From contig NZ_CP029343.1 in assembly GCF_003143515.1 (NCBI RefSeq), positions 4,712,001 through 4,776,000 of the forward strand: DNA of 64,000 nt, written 5' to 3'. Source of the DNA: Massilia oculi. Lineage in GTDB: Bacteria > Pseudomonadota > Gammaproteobacteria > Burkholderiales > Burkholderiaceae_D. The position numbers were made by a program, and so were the translations under genes. The notes under the pieces are model-generated. The model had not been told where the DNA came from. It did not search any database and saw only the letters and a program-made list of their open reading frames with translations. Below, piece after piece: positions 26,172 to 35,519 of the stretch. Every line of letters starts with the position of its first letter. The first letter of the stretch is position 1.

Positions 26172-29100
26172 GAACGCGACCGAACCGTCGACCCTGTTCG
26201 ACCGCCTGATCGCCACCGCGATCGCGCGCCGCTGGCTGGTGATGCTGGCCGTGCTGGCGATGGCCGGCATCGGCGTCTACAACTATGGCCGCCTGCCGAT
26301 CGACGCAGTGCCGGACGTGACCAATGTCCAGGTGCAGATCAATACCTCGGCGCCGGGCTATTCTCCGCTCGAGACCGAGCAGCGCATCACCTATCCGGTC
26401 GAGGCGGTGCTGTCGGGCCTGCCGCACCTGGAGCAGTTCCGCTCCCTGTCGCGCTACGGCCTGTCGCAGGTGACGGTGGTGTTCGAGGAGGGCACCGACA
26501 TCCACTTCGCGCGCCAGCTGGTCAGCCAGCGCCTGCAGGACGCGCGCGAGGGGCTGCCCGCCGGCGTGATCCCGACCCTGGGCCCGATCGCCACCGGCCT
26601 GTCCGAGATCTACCAGTGGACGGTGGAGACGGAGCCGGGCGCGAAGAAGCCGGATGGCACGCCTTACACGCCGACCGACCTGCGCGAGATCCAGGACTGG
26701 ATCATCAAGCCGCAGCTGCGCACCGTGCCGGGCGTCACCGAGATCAACTCGATCGGCGGCTTCGACAAGGAATACCTGGTGGCGCCGAACACGGCAACCT
26801 TGTCGTCCTATGGCCTCGAGCTGGCCGACATCGTGAACGCGCTGGAGCGCAACAACAGCAACGTGGGCGCGGGCTACATCGAGCGCGAAGGCGAGCAGTA
26901 CCTGGTGCGCGCGCCCGGCCAGGCCGCCTCGATCGACGACATCGGCAATATCGTCGTCACCAGCATCCGCGGCATCCCGGTGCGGGTGCGCGACGTGGCC
27001 GAGGTGACGATCGGGCAGGAGCTGCGCACCGGCGCCGCCACCGAGAACGGCGTGGAGGTGGTGCTCGGCACCGTGGTGATGCTGATCGGCGAGAACAGCC
27101 GCGCGGTGTCGAAGGCGGTCGATGCGCGCATGCTCGAGATCAACCGCAGCCTGCCGAAGGGCGTCAAGGCCGTCACGGTCTACGATAGAACGGTACTGGT
27201 CGAACGGGCCATCGCCACGGTGCGCAAGAACCTGGTCGAGGGCGCGATCCTGGTGGTGGCGGTGCTGTTCTTCTTCCTGGGGAACCTGCGCGCGGCGCTG
27301 CTCACCGCCATGGTGATTCCCCTGTCGATGCTGTTCACTTTCAGCGGCATGGTGGCCAACCAGGTCAGCGCCAACCTGCTCAGCCTGGGGGCGCTCGATT
27401 TCGGCATCATCGTCGACGGCGCCGTGGTGATCGTCGAGAACTGCGTACGGCGCCTGGCCGCCGCCCAGCATCGGCTGGGGCGCGTCCTTGCGCGCGAGGA
27501 GCGCTTTGCGGAAGTGTTCGAGGCGGCGCGCGAGGCGCGCCGGCCGCTGATCTACGGCCAGCTGATCATCATGATCGTTTACCTGCCGATCTTCGCCCTG
27601 ACCGGCATCGAGGGCAAGATGTTCCACCCGATGGCCTTCACCGTGGTGTTCGCGCTGCTTGGCGCGATGATCCTGTCGGTGACCTTCGTGCCGGCCGCCG
27701 TGGCGCTGTTCATCGGCCGCTCGGTCGAAGAAAAGGAAAGCCGGGTGATGGGCGCGGCGCGCCGCCGGTATGCGCCGGCGCTCGACTATGCGCTGGCCAA
27801 CCGCGCCGTGATGCTGGTGTTAGCTGGCGTGGTGATCGCGCTCGCCTCCTTGATGGCCACGCGCCTGGGCACGGAATTCGCGCCGAATCTGGACGAGGGC
27901 GACATGGCGGTGCTGACGATGCGCGTGCCGGGCACGAGCCTGACCCAGTCGGTCAGGATGCAGCAGCAGATCGAGACTACCTTGATGCGCGAGTTCCCCG
28001 AGATCGCGCGCGTGTTCGCCCGCATCGGCACCGCCGAAATCGCGTCCGATCCGATGCCGCCCAGCGTGGCCGACAGCTACATCATCTTCAAGCCCGAGAA
28101 GGAGTGGCCAAGGGTTGGAAAAGGCGCCAGGCGTTCGCGCGCCGAGGTGGAAAGCGCAATCCGCGCCACGCTCGAAGGCCTGCCCGGCAATAACTACGAA
28201 TTCAGCCAGCCGATCCAGCTGCGCGTGAACGAACTGGTGTCGGGCGTGCGCAGCGACGTCGCCGTCAAATTGTTCGGCGACGACCTGGGCGTGCTTGGCG
28301 CCACCGCCAGCGAGATCGCCTCTGCCTTGCGCCGTGTGCCCGGCGCCAGCGAGGTGCAGGTGGAGCAGACCAGCGGCCTGCCGATGTTGCAGATTCGCGT
28401 CGACCGCGAGCGCGCCGCGCGCATGGGCCTGAACATCGGCGACGTGCAGGAAATGATCTCCACCGCCACCGCCGGCCGCGCCGCCGGCACCCTGTTCGAG
28501 GGCGATCGCCGCTTCGACATCGTGGTGCGCCTGCCGGAAGCGGTGCGCGGCGACATCGACGCGTTGCGCCGGCTGCCGGTGGCGCTGCCGGGCAGCATGG
28601 AAGGCACGCGCAGCTTCATCGCCCTGGGCGAGATCGCCAGCTTCGAGGTGGCGCCGGGACCGAACCAGCTGAGCCGCGAGCAGGGCAAGCGCCGGGTGGT
28701 GGTCAGCGCCAACGTGCGCGGGCGCGACATCGGTTCCTTCGTCGCCGAGGCCCAGGAGCGCATCGCGCAGGAGGTGCGCATCGCACCCGGCTACTGGATC
28801 GCCTGGGGCGGCCAGTTCGAGCACCTCACCCAGGCCGCCGAGCGCCTGCGCCTGATCGTGCCGGCTTCCCTGCTATTGGTCTTCGTCCTGCTCTACCTGG
28901 TGTTCAACAATGCGCGCGACGGCCTGCTGGTGTTCACCGGCATCCCATTCGCCCTGGCCGGTGGCGTGGCGGCCCTGTGGGCGCGCGGGATCCCGCTGTC
29001 GATCTCGGCGGCAGTCGGTTTCATCGCCTTGTCCGGGGTGGCGGTGCTCAACGGCCTGGTGCTGATCGCCTTCATCCGCAGTCTGCGCCAGGACGGCATG

Positions 29101-29391
29101 GCGCTGCCGGACGCGGTGCGCCAGGGAGCGCTGGCGCGCCTGCGGCCGGTCTTGATGACGGCGCTGGTCGCCTCGCTCGGTTTCGTGCCGATGGCGCTGG
29201 CGGTCGGCACCGGGGCCGAGGTGCAAAGGCCGCTGGCCACCGTGGTGATCGGCGGCGTGCTGTCGTCGACCGTCCTGACCCTGCTTTTGTTGCCGGTTTT
29301 GTATGAATGGGCGTATCGGGAGCGACCGGCGCGGGCCGTTTGGCCACTGGTGCGCGCGTTTTTTCAGGGGGACAGTAAAAATATCCTGTAG
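26161..29391 (+). CDS. czcA: RND heavy-metal efflux pump, CzcA/CusA family
   Basis: This inner-membrane proton/metal antiporter has 1076 residues. I chose MNIKNATEPSTLFD, which overlaps the czcB end by 11 bases; the longer frame upstream is antisense-like. The family proton-relay motif is present in the fourth helix as DFGIIVDGAVVIVENCVRR (near 418-436), with both Asp and the Glu kept. This pattern fits the divalent (Co/Zn/Cd) rather than the Cu/Ag subgroup. Twelve transmembrane helices and two large periplasmic loops are apparent. It is the last gene of czcICBA; no clear terminator follows. Confidence 0.93.
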   Translation: MNIKNATEPSTLFDRLIATAIARRWLVMLAVLAMAGIGVYNYGRLPIDAVPDVTNVQVQINTSAPGYSPLETEQRITYPVEAVLSGLPHLEQFRSLSRYGLSQVTVVFEEGTDIHFARQLVSQRLQDAREGLPAGVIPTLGPIATGLSEIYQWTVETEPGAKKPDGTPYTPTDLREIQDWIIKPQLRTVPGVTEINSIGGFDKEYLVAPNTATLSSYGLELADIVNALERNNSNVGAGYIEREGEQYLVRAPGQAASIDDIGNIVVTSIRGIPVRVRDVAEVTIGQELRTGAATENGVEVVLGTVVMLIGENSRAVSKAVDARMLEINRSLPKGVKAVTVYDRTVLVERAIATVRKNLVEGAILVVAVLFFFLGNLRAALLTAMVIPLSMLFTFSGMVANQVSANLLSLGALDFGIIVDGAVVIVENCVRRLAAAQHRLGRVLAREERFAEVFEAAREARRPLIYGQLIIMIVYLPIFALTGIEGKMFHPMAFTVVFALLGAMILSVTFVPAAVALFIGRSVEEKESRVMGAARRRYAPALDYALANRAVMLVLAGVVIALASLMATRLGTEFAPNLDEGDMAVLTMRVPGTSLTQSVRMQQQIETTLMREFPEIARVFARIGTAEIASDPMPPSVADSYIIFKPEKEWPRVGKGARRSRAEVESAIRATLEGLPGNNYEFSQPIQLRVNELVSGVRSDVAVKLFGDDLGVLGATASEIASALRRVPGASEVQVEQTSGLPMLQIRVDRERAARMGLNIGDVQEMISTATAGRAAGTLFEGDRRFDIVVRLPEAVRGDIDALRRLPVALPGSMEGTRSFIALGEIASFEVAPGPNQLSREQGKRRVVVSANVRGRDIGSFVAEAQERIAQEVRIAPGYWIAWGGQFEHLTQAAERLRLIVPASLLLVFVLLYLVFNNARDGLLVFTGIPFALAGGVAALWARGIPLSISAAVGFIALSGVAVLNGLVLIAFIRSLRQDGMALPDAVRQGALARLRPVLMTALVASLGFVPMALAVGTGAEVQRPLATVVIGGVLSSTVLTLLLLPVLYEWAYRERPARAVWPLVRAFFQGDSKNIL

Positions 29392-29515
29392 ACAACCGTG
29401 CGCCACATATTGCTCAAGATGAAAATGGTATAGTTGGATGTTTAACAGAATTCGCCCGTACGGCGGCCAGGCGGCCCCGGCGCAGCGCCAATCGCCATTT
29501 CAAGGGATAAGACAG

Positions 29516-30379
29516 ATGAGCATGAAGGATTATGCGGACCGCATCAGCCATACAATCCTGGACCAGGAGGCTGCCATCGGCGCCGATTGGCTCGCCCAGC
29601 TCGAGGCGCTGAGCGTTCGCAGCAACGCAGCTGCGCGCGAGCAGCTGCGCTCGCACTGCAACCAGTTCCTGAAGGCCTTCGCCGCCGCCACCCGTAGTGG
29701 CGAACTCGAAAACATCGACCACCGTTCGTGGGAAGAAGTGCGCGACCTGCTGGCCGAGATTTCCTCGACCCGCGCCAAGTCCGGCTCGACCCCGAGCGAG
29801 ACCGCCATCTTCGTGTTCTCGGTCAAGCAGCCGCTGTTCAGCCGCCTGCAGCAGGCATTCGCGGACGATCCGGCGGGACTGGCTGCGGCGACGTGGACCA
29901 TCACCAGCCTGCTCGACAAGCTGGGCCTGTACACCATCGAGGTGTTCCAGAAAACCAAGGACCAGATCATCGTGCGCCAGCAGCAGGAACTGCTCGAGCT
30001 GTCCACGCCGGTGGTCAAGCTGTGGAACGGCATCCTGGCGCTGCCGCTGATCGGCACCCTGGATTCGGCCCGCACCCAGGTGGTGATGGAAAACATCCTG
30101 CAAAAGATCGTCGACACCGGCGCCATGATCGCCATCATCGACATCACCGGCGTGCCGACCGTGGACACCCTGGTGGCCCAGCACCTGATGAAGACCATCG
30201 CCGCCGCGCGCCTGATGGGCGCCGACTGCATCATCAGCGGCATCCGTCCGCAGATCGCACAGACCATCGTCCACCTGGGCGTGAACCTGGAAGACGTGAT
30301 CACCAAGGCCACCCTGGCCGACGCCTTCCTGGTCGCGCTCGAGCGTACCGGCGCGTCGATCACGATCAAGAACGCCTGA
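29516..30379 (+). CDS. rsbR: RsbR-type stressosome co-antagonist (STAS domain)
   Basis: The protein has 287 residues; MSMKDYADRISH starts 8 bases after AAGGGA. The N-terminal half is a helical sensory domain of the RsbR type (about 1-150). The C-terminal STAS domain (about 165-280) carries the Thr-containing motif IIDITGVPTVDTLVAQHL, matching the phosphorylated loop of Bacillus RsbR. With RsbS it should build a cytoplasmic stressosome particle phosphorylated by RsbT. The signal it senses is unknown. It heads a six-gene operon. Confidence 0.88.
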   Translation: MSMKDYADRISHTILDQEAAIGADWLAQLEALSVRSNAAAREQLRSHCNQFLKAFAAATRSGELENIDHRSWEEVRDLLAEISSTRAKSGSTPSETAIFVFSVKQPLFSRLQQAFADDPAGLAAATWTITSLLDKLGLYTIEVFQKTKDQIIVRQQQELLELSTPVVKLWNGILALPLIGTLDSARTQVVMENILQKIVDTGAMIAIIDITGVPTVDTLVAQHLMKTIAAARLMGADCIISGIRPQIAQTIVHLGVNLEDVITKATLADAFLVALERTGASITIKNA

Positions 30380-30389
30380 GGCGCGGAAC

Positions 30390-30746
30390 ATGGAACGCAT
30401 CCCGATCCTGCGCATGGGCGACCTGCTCCTGGTGACGATCCAGGTGGACATGCACGACCGCCTCGCCATGCAACTGCAGGATGACCTGACCGAGCGCATC
30501 GTGAGCGACGGCGCCAAGGGCGTCCTGATCGACATCTCGGCGCTCGACCTGGTCGACTCCTTCATCGGGCGCATGATCAGCAATACCGCCGCCATGGCGC
30601 GCGTGCTCGACGCGCGCACCGTGGTGGTGGGCATGCAGCCGGCGGTCGCGATCACGCTGGTCGAGCTGGGCCTGACCCTGGATGGCGTCAAGACCGCGCT
30701 GAATGTCGAGAAGGGCATGGCCCTGCTCGGAAAGAGCTTTAAATAA
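30390..30746 (+). CDS. rsbS: RsbS-type stressosome antagonist (STAS domain)
   Basis: This is a single STAS domain of 118 residues. The loop LDLVDSFIGRMI contains the Ser corresponding to the phosphorylation site of Bacillus RsbS (Ser59). It should hold RsbT in the stressosome until phosphorylated. It lies 10 bases after rsbR, and its stop overlaps the rsbT start. Confidence 0.9.
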   Translation: MERIPILRMGDLLLVTIQVDMHDRLAMQLQDDLTERIVSDGAKGVLIDISALDLVDSFIGRMISNTAAMARVLDARTVVVGMQPAVAITLVELGLTLDGVKTALNVEKGMALLGKSFK

Positions 30747-31213
30747 TGGTCGGCGCGCATACCGATGCCGTCCTGTTCGAGACGCACCTGCTGGATCACC
30801 GCCGCCAGCACCGTACCGGGCGTGTGACCCTGCGCCTGCACTCGGACGAGGACGTGGTGGGCCTGCGCAAGCAGGTGCGCGAGCGCGCGGTGGCGATCGC
30901 GCTGTCGCTGGTCGACCAGACCAAGCTGGTCACCGCCGCCAGCGAGCTGGCGCGCAACACGATCAAGTACGGCGGCGGCGGCGAAGTCCACCTCGACGGA
31001 CTCGATGACGGCATGCGCAAGGGGATCGGACTGTTGTTCGTCGATGCCGGGCAAGGCATTCCAGACATCGACAGCGCCTTGCGCGATGGCTTCACCACCG
31101 GTGGTGGCCTGGGCCTGGGCCTGGGCGGCTCCAAGCGCCTGGTCGACGAATTCGACATCGACAGCCGGCCGAAGGAGGGCACCGCGGTGCTGATCGTCAA
31201 ATGGAAACGCTGA
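30746..31213 (+). CDS. rsbT: RsbT-type serine/threonine kinase
   Basis: This is a GHKL-fold protein kinase of 155 residues. The N-box is intact (AASELARNTIKYGGGG), followed by the G1 box DAGQGIPD and a Gly-rich G2 segment (TTGGGLGLGLGGSKRLVDEF). It phosphorylates RsbR and RsbS and, once released, activates a downstream partner, classically an RsbU-type phosphatase. Here the likely partners are the next two genes. It overlaps both neighbours. Confidence 0.9.
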   Translation: MVGAHTDAVLFETHLLDHRRQHRTGRVTLRLHSDEDVVGLRKQVRERAVAIALSLVDQTKLVTAASELARNTIKYGGGGEVHLDGLDDGMRKGIGLLFVDAGQGIPDIDSALRDGFTTGGGLGLGLGGSKRLVDEFDIDSRPKEGTAVLIVKWKR

Positions 31214-32229
31214 TCAGTTCACAGTCCCCGCAGTATGTCTTCGCCGTTTCCCACGCCAGCGACGTCGCCGCGGTGCGCCGCGCCGGCCAGAAGCTGGCCG
31301 ATTCGCTGGGTTTCAATGAAACCCGCGCCGGCCAGCTGGCCCTGATCATCACCGAAGCGGCCACCAATATCCTCAAGCACGCGGGGGAGGGCGAAATCCA
31401 CGTCGGTCCGGCGCAGTCGCCGGCCGGCATCGGCGTCGACGTGCTGGCGCTCGACCGGGGGCCGGGCATCGCCGACCTGGCCGGCAGCCTGGTCGACGGC
31501 GTCTCGACCGCCGGCACCGCCGGCACCGGCCTGGGCGCGCTGCACCGCCTGTCCGACGAATTCGACGTGTATTCGACGCCCGGGGCAGGTTGCGCCTTCT
31601 TCATGCGCCTGTGGCGCGACGTGCCTGGTCCGAGCCCTTGCGGGGTCGAGGTGGGCGCGCTGTGGACGGCGATCCGGGGCGAGGAAGCTTGCGGCGACGG
31701 CTGGGCGGTCGCCTGCGAGGCTTCCGGCGCGACGCTGCTCGCCGCCGACGGACTGGGGCACGGTCCGGACGCGGCGCGCGCCGCCAACGGCGCTATCGGC
31801 GCCCTCGAACGGCGCGGGCCGCTCGGGGCGAGCGAGATGATGCATCTGGCGCACGAGGCCTTGCGACCGACGCGCGGCGCCGCGCTGGCATCCGCGCGCA
31901 TCGATTTCGAGGCCGACGAGCTGCGCTTCGCCGGCGTCGGCAATATCGGCGCGGTCGCGATCGACGAGACGCGCCGCGCACTGGTGTCGCACAACGGCAT
32001 CGTCGGCCACAATATGCGCAAGGTGCAGGAGTTCGCCGTGCCGTTCGGCCCCGGCGCGCTGTGCATCCTTCATTCGGACGGTATCGAGACTCGCTGGGAC
32101 CTGGACAAATACCCGGGCCTGCGGGGGCGCAGCCCGACCCTGATCGCGGCGGTCCTGATGCGCGACTACATCCGCGGCCGTGACGACGCCATGGTGCTGG
32201 TGGTGCGTCGCGTGGCGGAGAAGGCATGA
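31201..32229 (+). CDS. RsbT-like ATPase domain fused to an RsbX/SpoIIE-type phosphatase
   Basis: The protein has 342 residues and two domains. Residues about 10-140 are a second RsbT/RsbW-like GHKL domain with an intact N-box (LIITEAATNILKHAGEG) and a GTGLGALHRLSDEF segment. Residues about 150-335 are a PP2C-type phosphatase (LLAADGLGHGPDAA, ASARIDFEADELRFAGVGNIG, HSDGIETRWD), similar to RsbX, which resets the stressosome. The kinase-like and phosphatase halves in one chain make it a possible switch protein. It overlaps rsbT by 13 bases. Confidence 0.85.
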   Translation: METLISSQSPQYVFAVSHASDVAAVRRAGQKLADSLGFNETRAGQLALIITEAATNILKHAGEGEIHVGPAQSPAGIGVDVLALDRGPGIADLAGSLVDGVSTAGTAGTGLGALHRLSDEFDVYSTPGAGCAFFMRLWRDVPGPSPCGVEVGALWTAIRGEEACGDGWAVACEASGATLLAADGLGHGPDAARAANGAIGALERRGPLGASEMMHLAHEALRPTRGAALASARIDFEADELRFAGVGNIGAVAIDETRRALVSHNGIVGHNMRKVQEFAVPFGPGALCILHSDGIETRWDLDKYPGLRGRSPTLIAAVLMRDYIRGRDDAMVLVVRRVAEKA

Positions 32230-33602
32230 GCAAGGTCCAGCGCATCCTGAGCGTCGGCCTGGACAGCGACCAGGACGTGGTGCTGGTGCGCCAGCGCGCG
32301 CGCCAGATCTCGGCGCTGCTGGGCTTCTCGCAGCCGGACCAGGTGCGCGTCGGCACCGCCGTCTCGGAAGTGGCGCGCGGCGCCAGCCACCAGGGACCGG
32401 GCGGACGCGCGCTGTTCCAGTTGCGCGAGAGCGAAGGTCGCCAGCACCTCGAAGTGCTGCTCAGCGGCGGACAGGCGCGCGCGGCTGGCGCCGACGCACC
32501 CGAGACCGAGTCGCTGCGCGAACTGGCGATCATCACCGCGCACCGCCTGATGGATGCCTGCGAGGTCGATCCGGGCGATGCCGGCGCCTCCACCGTGACC
32601 GTGCGCAAGGCGCTGCCGCGCCACGAACACGTCACTCCAACCCGCCTGGCCGAGATCGGCGCGCGCCTGGCGGACAGCCCGGTGTCGAACCCGGTGCGCG
32701 AGCTGGAGCTGCAGAACCAGGAATTGCTGGCCACCCTGGCCGAGCTGCGTGAACGCCAGGACGACCTGCTGTCGCTGACGCGGGAACTGGAAGACACCAA
32801 CCGCGGCATCGTGGCGCTGTACGCCGAGATCGAGGACAAGGCCGAGCGCCTGCGCCGCGCCGACGAGATGAAGTCGCGCTTCCTGTCCAACACCAGCCAC
32901 GAATTGCGCACGCCGCTGTCGTCGATCCGCGCGCTGGCGCAGCTGCTGCTGGACCGCATGGACGGCGACCTGACCGGGGAACAGGAACGGCAGGTGAAGT
33001 TCATCGCCGATGCCGCCAGCGACCTGTCGGAACTCGTCAACGACCTGCTCGACCTGGCCAAGATCGAGGCCGGGCGGGTCGAGACCCACGTCGAGCCGGT
33101 GGTGGTCGAGAACCTGTTCCGCGCCCTCAAGGGCATGCTGCGTCCGCTGGTGGACGAGGCGCGGGTGGAGCTGATCTTCGAGCCCTCCGGCATCGACGAG
33201 CCGTTCTATTCGGACGAAGGCAAGATCTCGCAGATCCTGCGCAACTTCATCTCGAACGCGCTCAAGTTCACCGAGCAGGGCTCGGTGCTGGTGTTCGCCG
33301 CCCACGACCCGGAGGCCGACACCATCGCCTTCGCGGTGGCCGACACCGGCATCGGGATCAGTCCCGACAACCTGCAGCTGATCTTCGAGGAGTTCAGCCA
33401 GATCGAGCACCCATTGCAGCGCCGCAGCAAGGGCACTGGCCTCGGCTTGCCGCTGTGCCGCAAGCTGGCCGACCTGCTCGGCGGCCGGGTCGACGTATCG
33501 AGCACCCTGGGAGTGGGTTCGACGTTTACACTGACCCTGCCTCGCACGCCGCCAAATAGACCGCAGCAACCGACCATGGATCCTGATGGAACCGCATCAT
33601 GA
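32226..33602 (+). CDS. cytoplasmic sensor histidine kinase with degenerate RsbT-like N terminus
   Basis: The protein has 458 residues and no transmembrane segment. Residues about 1-130 resemble the RsbT domain of the two preceding genes, but the N-box reads VSEVARGASHQGPGG, so the Asn is Gly and ATP binding is doubtful. A coiled coil follows (about 160-215). The HisKA domain has the phospho-acceptor His in SNTSHELRTPLSS, and the HATPase domain has ISNALKFTEQG, DTGIGISPDN and GTGLGLPLCRKL. The N terminus may dock on RsbS/RsbR in place of RsbT and tie the stressosome to a phosphorelay. Confidence 0.88.
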   Translation: MSKVQRILSVGLDSDQDVVLVRQRARQISALLGFSQPDQVRVGTAVSEVARGASHQGPGGRALFQLRESEGRQHLEVLLSGGQARAAGADAPETESLRELAIITAHRLMDACEVDPGDAGASTVTVRKALPRHEHVTPTRLAEIGARLADSPVSNPVRELELQNQELLATLAELRERQDDLLSLTRELEDTNRGIVALYAEIEDKAERLRRADEMKSRFLSNTSHELRTPLSSIRALAQLLLDRMDGDLTGEQERQVKFIADAASDLSELVNDLLDLAKIEAGRVETHVEPVVVENLFRALKGMLRPLVDEARVELIFEPSGIDEPFYSDEGKISQILRNFISNALKFTEQGSVLVFAAHDPEADTIAFAVADTGIGISPDNLQLIFEEFSQIEHPLQRRSKGTGLGLPLCRKLADLLGGRVDVSSTLGVGSTFTLTLPRTPPNRPQQPTMDPDGTAS

Positions 33603-35509
33603 ATAGTCATCCGACCCAGATTCTCAACGTCGACGACAACGACGGCGCCCGCTACGCCAAGACCCGCATCCTGCAGAGCGCCGGCTTCGACGTGATCGAG
33701 GCGGCCAACGGCACCGATGCGCTCGAGATGGTCAGGCGCCACCTGCCGGCGCTGGTGCTGCTCGACGTCAAGCTCCCGGACATCAACGGCATCGAGGTAT
33801 GCCGACGCATCAAGGCCGAATCGGACAGCAGCAGCAGCGTGCTGGTTCTGCAGACCTCGGCCGCGCTGACCGGCCGCGCCGACAAGATCCGCGGCCTGGA
33901 GGGCGGCGCCGACAACTACCTGGCGGCGCCGATCGAGGCCGACGAACTGATCGCCAACGTGAATGCGCTGCTGCGCATGCGCCGCATCCAGGTCGACCTG
34001 CGCGACAGCGAAGAGCGCTTTCGCCAGCTGACCGACAATATCGACGACGTGTTCTGGATGTTCTCGGTGCCGGGCCGCGCGCTGGTCTACGTCAGCCCGG
34101 CCTATGCCCCGGTCTGGGGGTGCAGCGCCGAATCGTTGCGTGACGATCCTGGCGGCTGGCTCGAGGCCGTGCACGCCGACGACCGCGCGCGCATGACGGC
34201 GCGCTGGGAGCGGCTGGCCGAAGAACCGCACTACGACGAGGAATTCCGCATCCACGGCGCCGACGGCCAGCTGCGCTGGGTGCGCGATCGCCTGTTCCCG
34301 GTGCGCAATGCACGCGGCGAGGTGTACCGGGTCGCGCGCATGAGCAGCGACATCACGGCGCGCAAGGAGATGGAGGCGCTGCTGCGCACCGCCGACAGCA
34401 ACAAGAACCAGTTCCTGGCCACCCTGGCGCACGAACTGCGCAATCCCCTGAGCCCGATCCGCAACGCGGCGGCCCTGCTGGGCGCCAGCGGCGAGGGCGC
34501 GGCCGAGCGCCAGGCGCGCGCGCGCGACGTCATCACGCGCCAGGTCGACCACCTGGCCCATCTGGTGGACGACCTGCTGGACGTGGCGCGCATCTCGGAA
34601 GGCAAGATCGTGCTGCGCAACGAAGCGGTCGACCTGAAGGGCGTGATCGCGCAGGCGATCGAGACCGCGGGGCCGCTGATCGCGACGCGCGAGCACAGCC
34701 TGGACGTGCGCCAGCCGGACGAGGACCTGTGGGTGATGGGCGACCCGGTGCGCCTGGCCCAGTCGGTCGGCAACCTGCTGCACAACGCGGCCAAGTTCAC
34801 GCCGGCCGGCGGCGCGATCGTCCTGGGCGTGGAAGTGAGCGGCGACGGCGAGGATCAACGGGTGCGCATCTCGGTGCACGACAACGGGATCGGCATCGAC
34901 GCCGACAACCTGCCGGGCATCTTCGGCATGTTCGCCCAGGCGGCTGTGCCGCCGGACCGCGCGCCGGAAGGGCTGGGCATCGGCCTGTCGCTGGTGTCGC
35001 ACCTGGCCGAGCTGCATGGCGGCCGGCTGGAAGCGACCAGCCCCGGCATCGGCCACGGCAGCACCTTCTCGATCGAACTTCCGCTGCTGCGCGCCGCGTC
35101 CGGCGCGCCCGCGGCCGCGCCGCAGGAAGCCGCGGACAGCCCCGAGTCCGGCGGCATGCGCGTGCTGCTGGTGGACGACAACGTCGACGCCATGGAGATG
35201 ATGGGCTTCCTGCTGGCCGAGATGGGCTACCAGCCGGTCACCACGGCCGATGCCGGCGAGATCGAGGCGCTGGCGCTGCGCCACAAGCCGCAGGTGATCG
35301 TGCTCGACATCGGCCTGCCGGGCGTGGACGGCTACCAGGTCGCGCGCCGCCTCAAGGGCAATCCGGACCTGGCGCATATCCGCCTGGTGGCGCACACCGG
35401 CTACGGCTCGCCCGAAGACCGGCGCCGCGCGCAGGAGGCGGGCTTCGACGAGCATCTGGTCAAGCCAGCCGAGTTGTCGGACCTGGAAGCGGCGCTGCGG
35501 GGCGGTTGA
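33599..35509 (+). CDS. hybrid histidine kinase, REC-PAS-HisKA-HATPase-REC
   Basis: The protein has 636 residues, soluble. A receiver domain (about 7-125) has its acceptor Asp in LVLLDVKLPD, but the usual Lys-Pro near its end reads AAPI. A PAS/PAC segment follows (about 140-255), then HisKA with LATLAHELRNPLSPIR, HATPase (LLHNAAKFTP, DNGIGIDADN), and a C-terminal receiver (Asp in VIVLDIGLPG, Lys in HLVKP). It overlaps the upstream kinase by 4 bases and ends the operon, so the two kinases likely form one phosphorelay. No DNA-binding output domain is encoded here. It ends 10 bases from convergent modC. Confidence 0.9.
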   Translation: MNSHPTQILNVDDNDGARYAKTRILQSAGFDVIEAANGTDALEMVRRHLPALVLLDVKLPDINGIEVCRRIKAESDSSSSVLVLQTSAALTGRADKIRGLEGGADNYLAAPIEADELIANVNALLRMRRIQVDLRDSEERFRQLTDNIDDVFWMFSVPGRALVYVSPAYAPVWGCSAESLRDDPGGWLEAVHADDRARMTARWERLAEEPHYDEEFRIHGADGQLRWVRDRLFPVRNARGEVYRVARMSSDITARKEMEALLRTADSNKNQFLATLAHELRNPLSPIRNAAALLGASGEGAAERQARARDVITRQVDHLAHLVDDLLDVARISEGKIVLRNEAVDLKGVIAQAIETAGPLIATREHSLDVRQPDEDLWVMGDPVRLAQSVGNLLHNAAKFTPAGGAIVLGVEVSGDGEDQRVRISVHDNGIGIDADNLPGIFGMFAQAAVPPDRAPEGLGIGLSLVSHLAELHGGRLEATSPGIGHGSTFSIELPLLRAASGAPAAAPQEAADSPESGGMRVLLVDDNVDAMEMMGFLLAEMGYQPVTTADAGEIEALALRHKPQVIVLDIGLPGVDGYQVARRLKGNPDLAHIRLVAHTGYGSPEDRRRAQEAGFDEHLVKPAELSDLEAALRGG

Positions 35510-35519
35510 CCCGCAGCGG

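Noticed and set aside
29410..29434. TTGCTC...TATAGT as a promoter for the stressosome operon
   Set aside because: The -10 is good, but the spacer is only 13 bases. A promoter is likely in this gap but cannot be placed.
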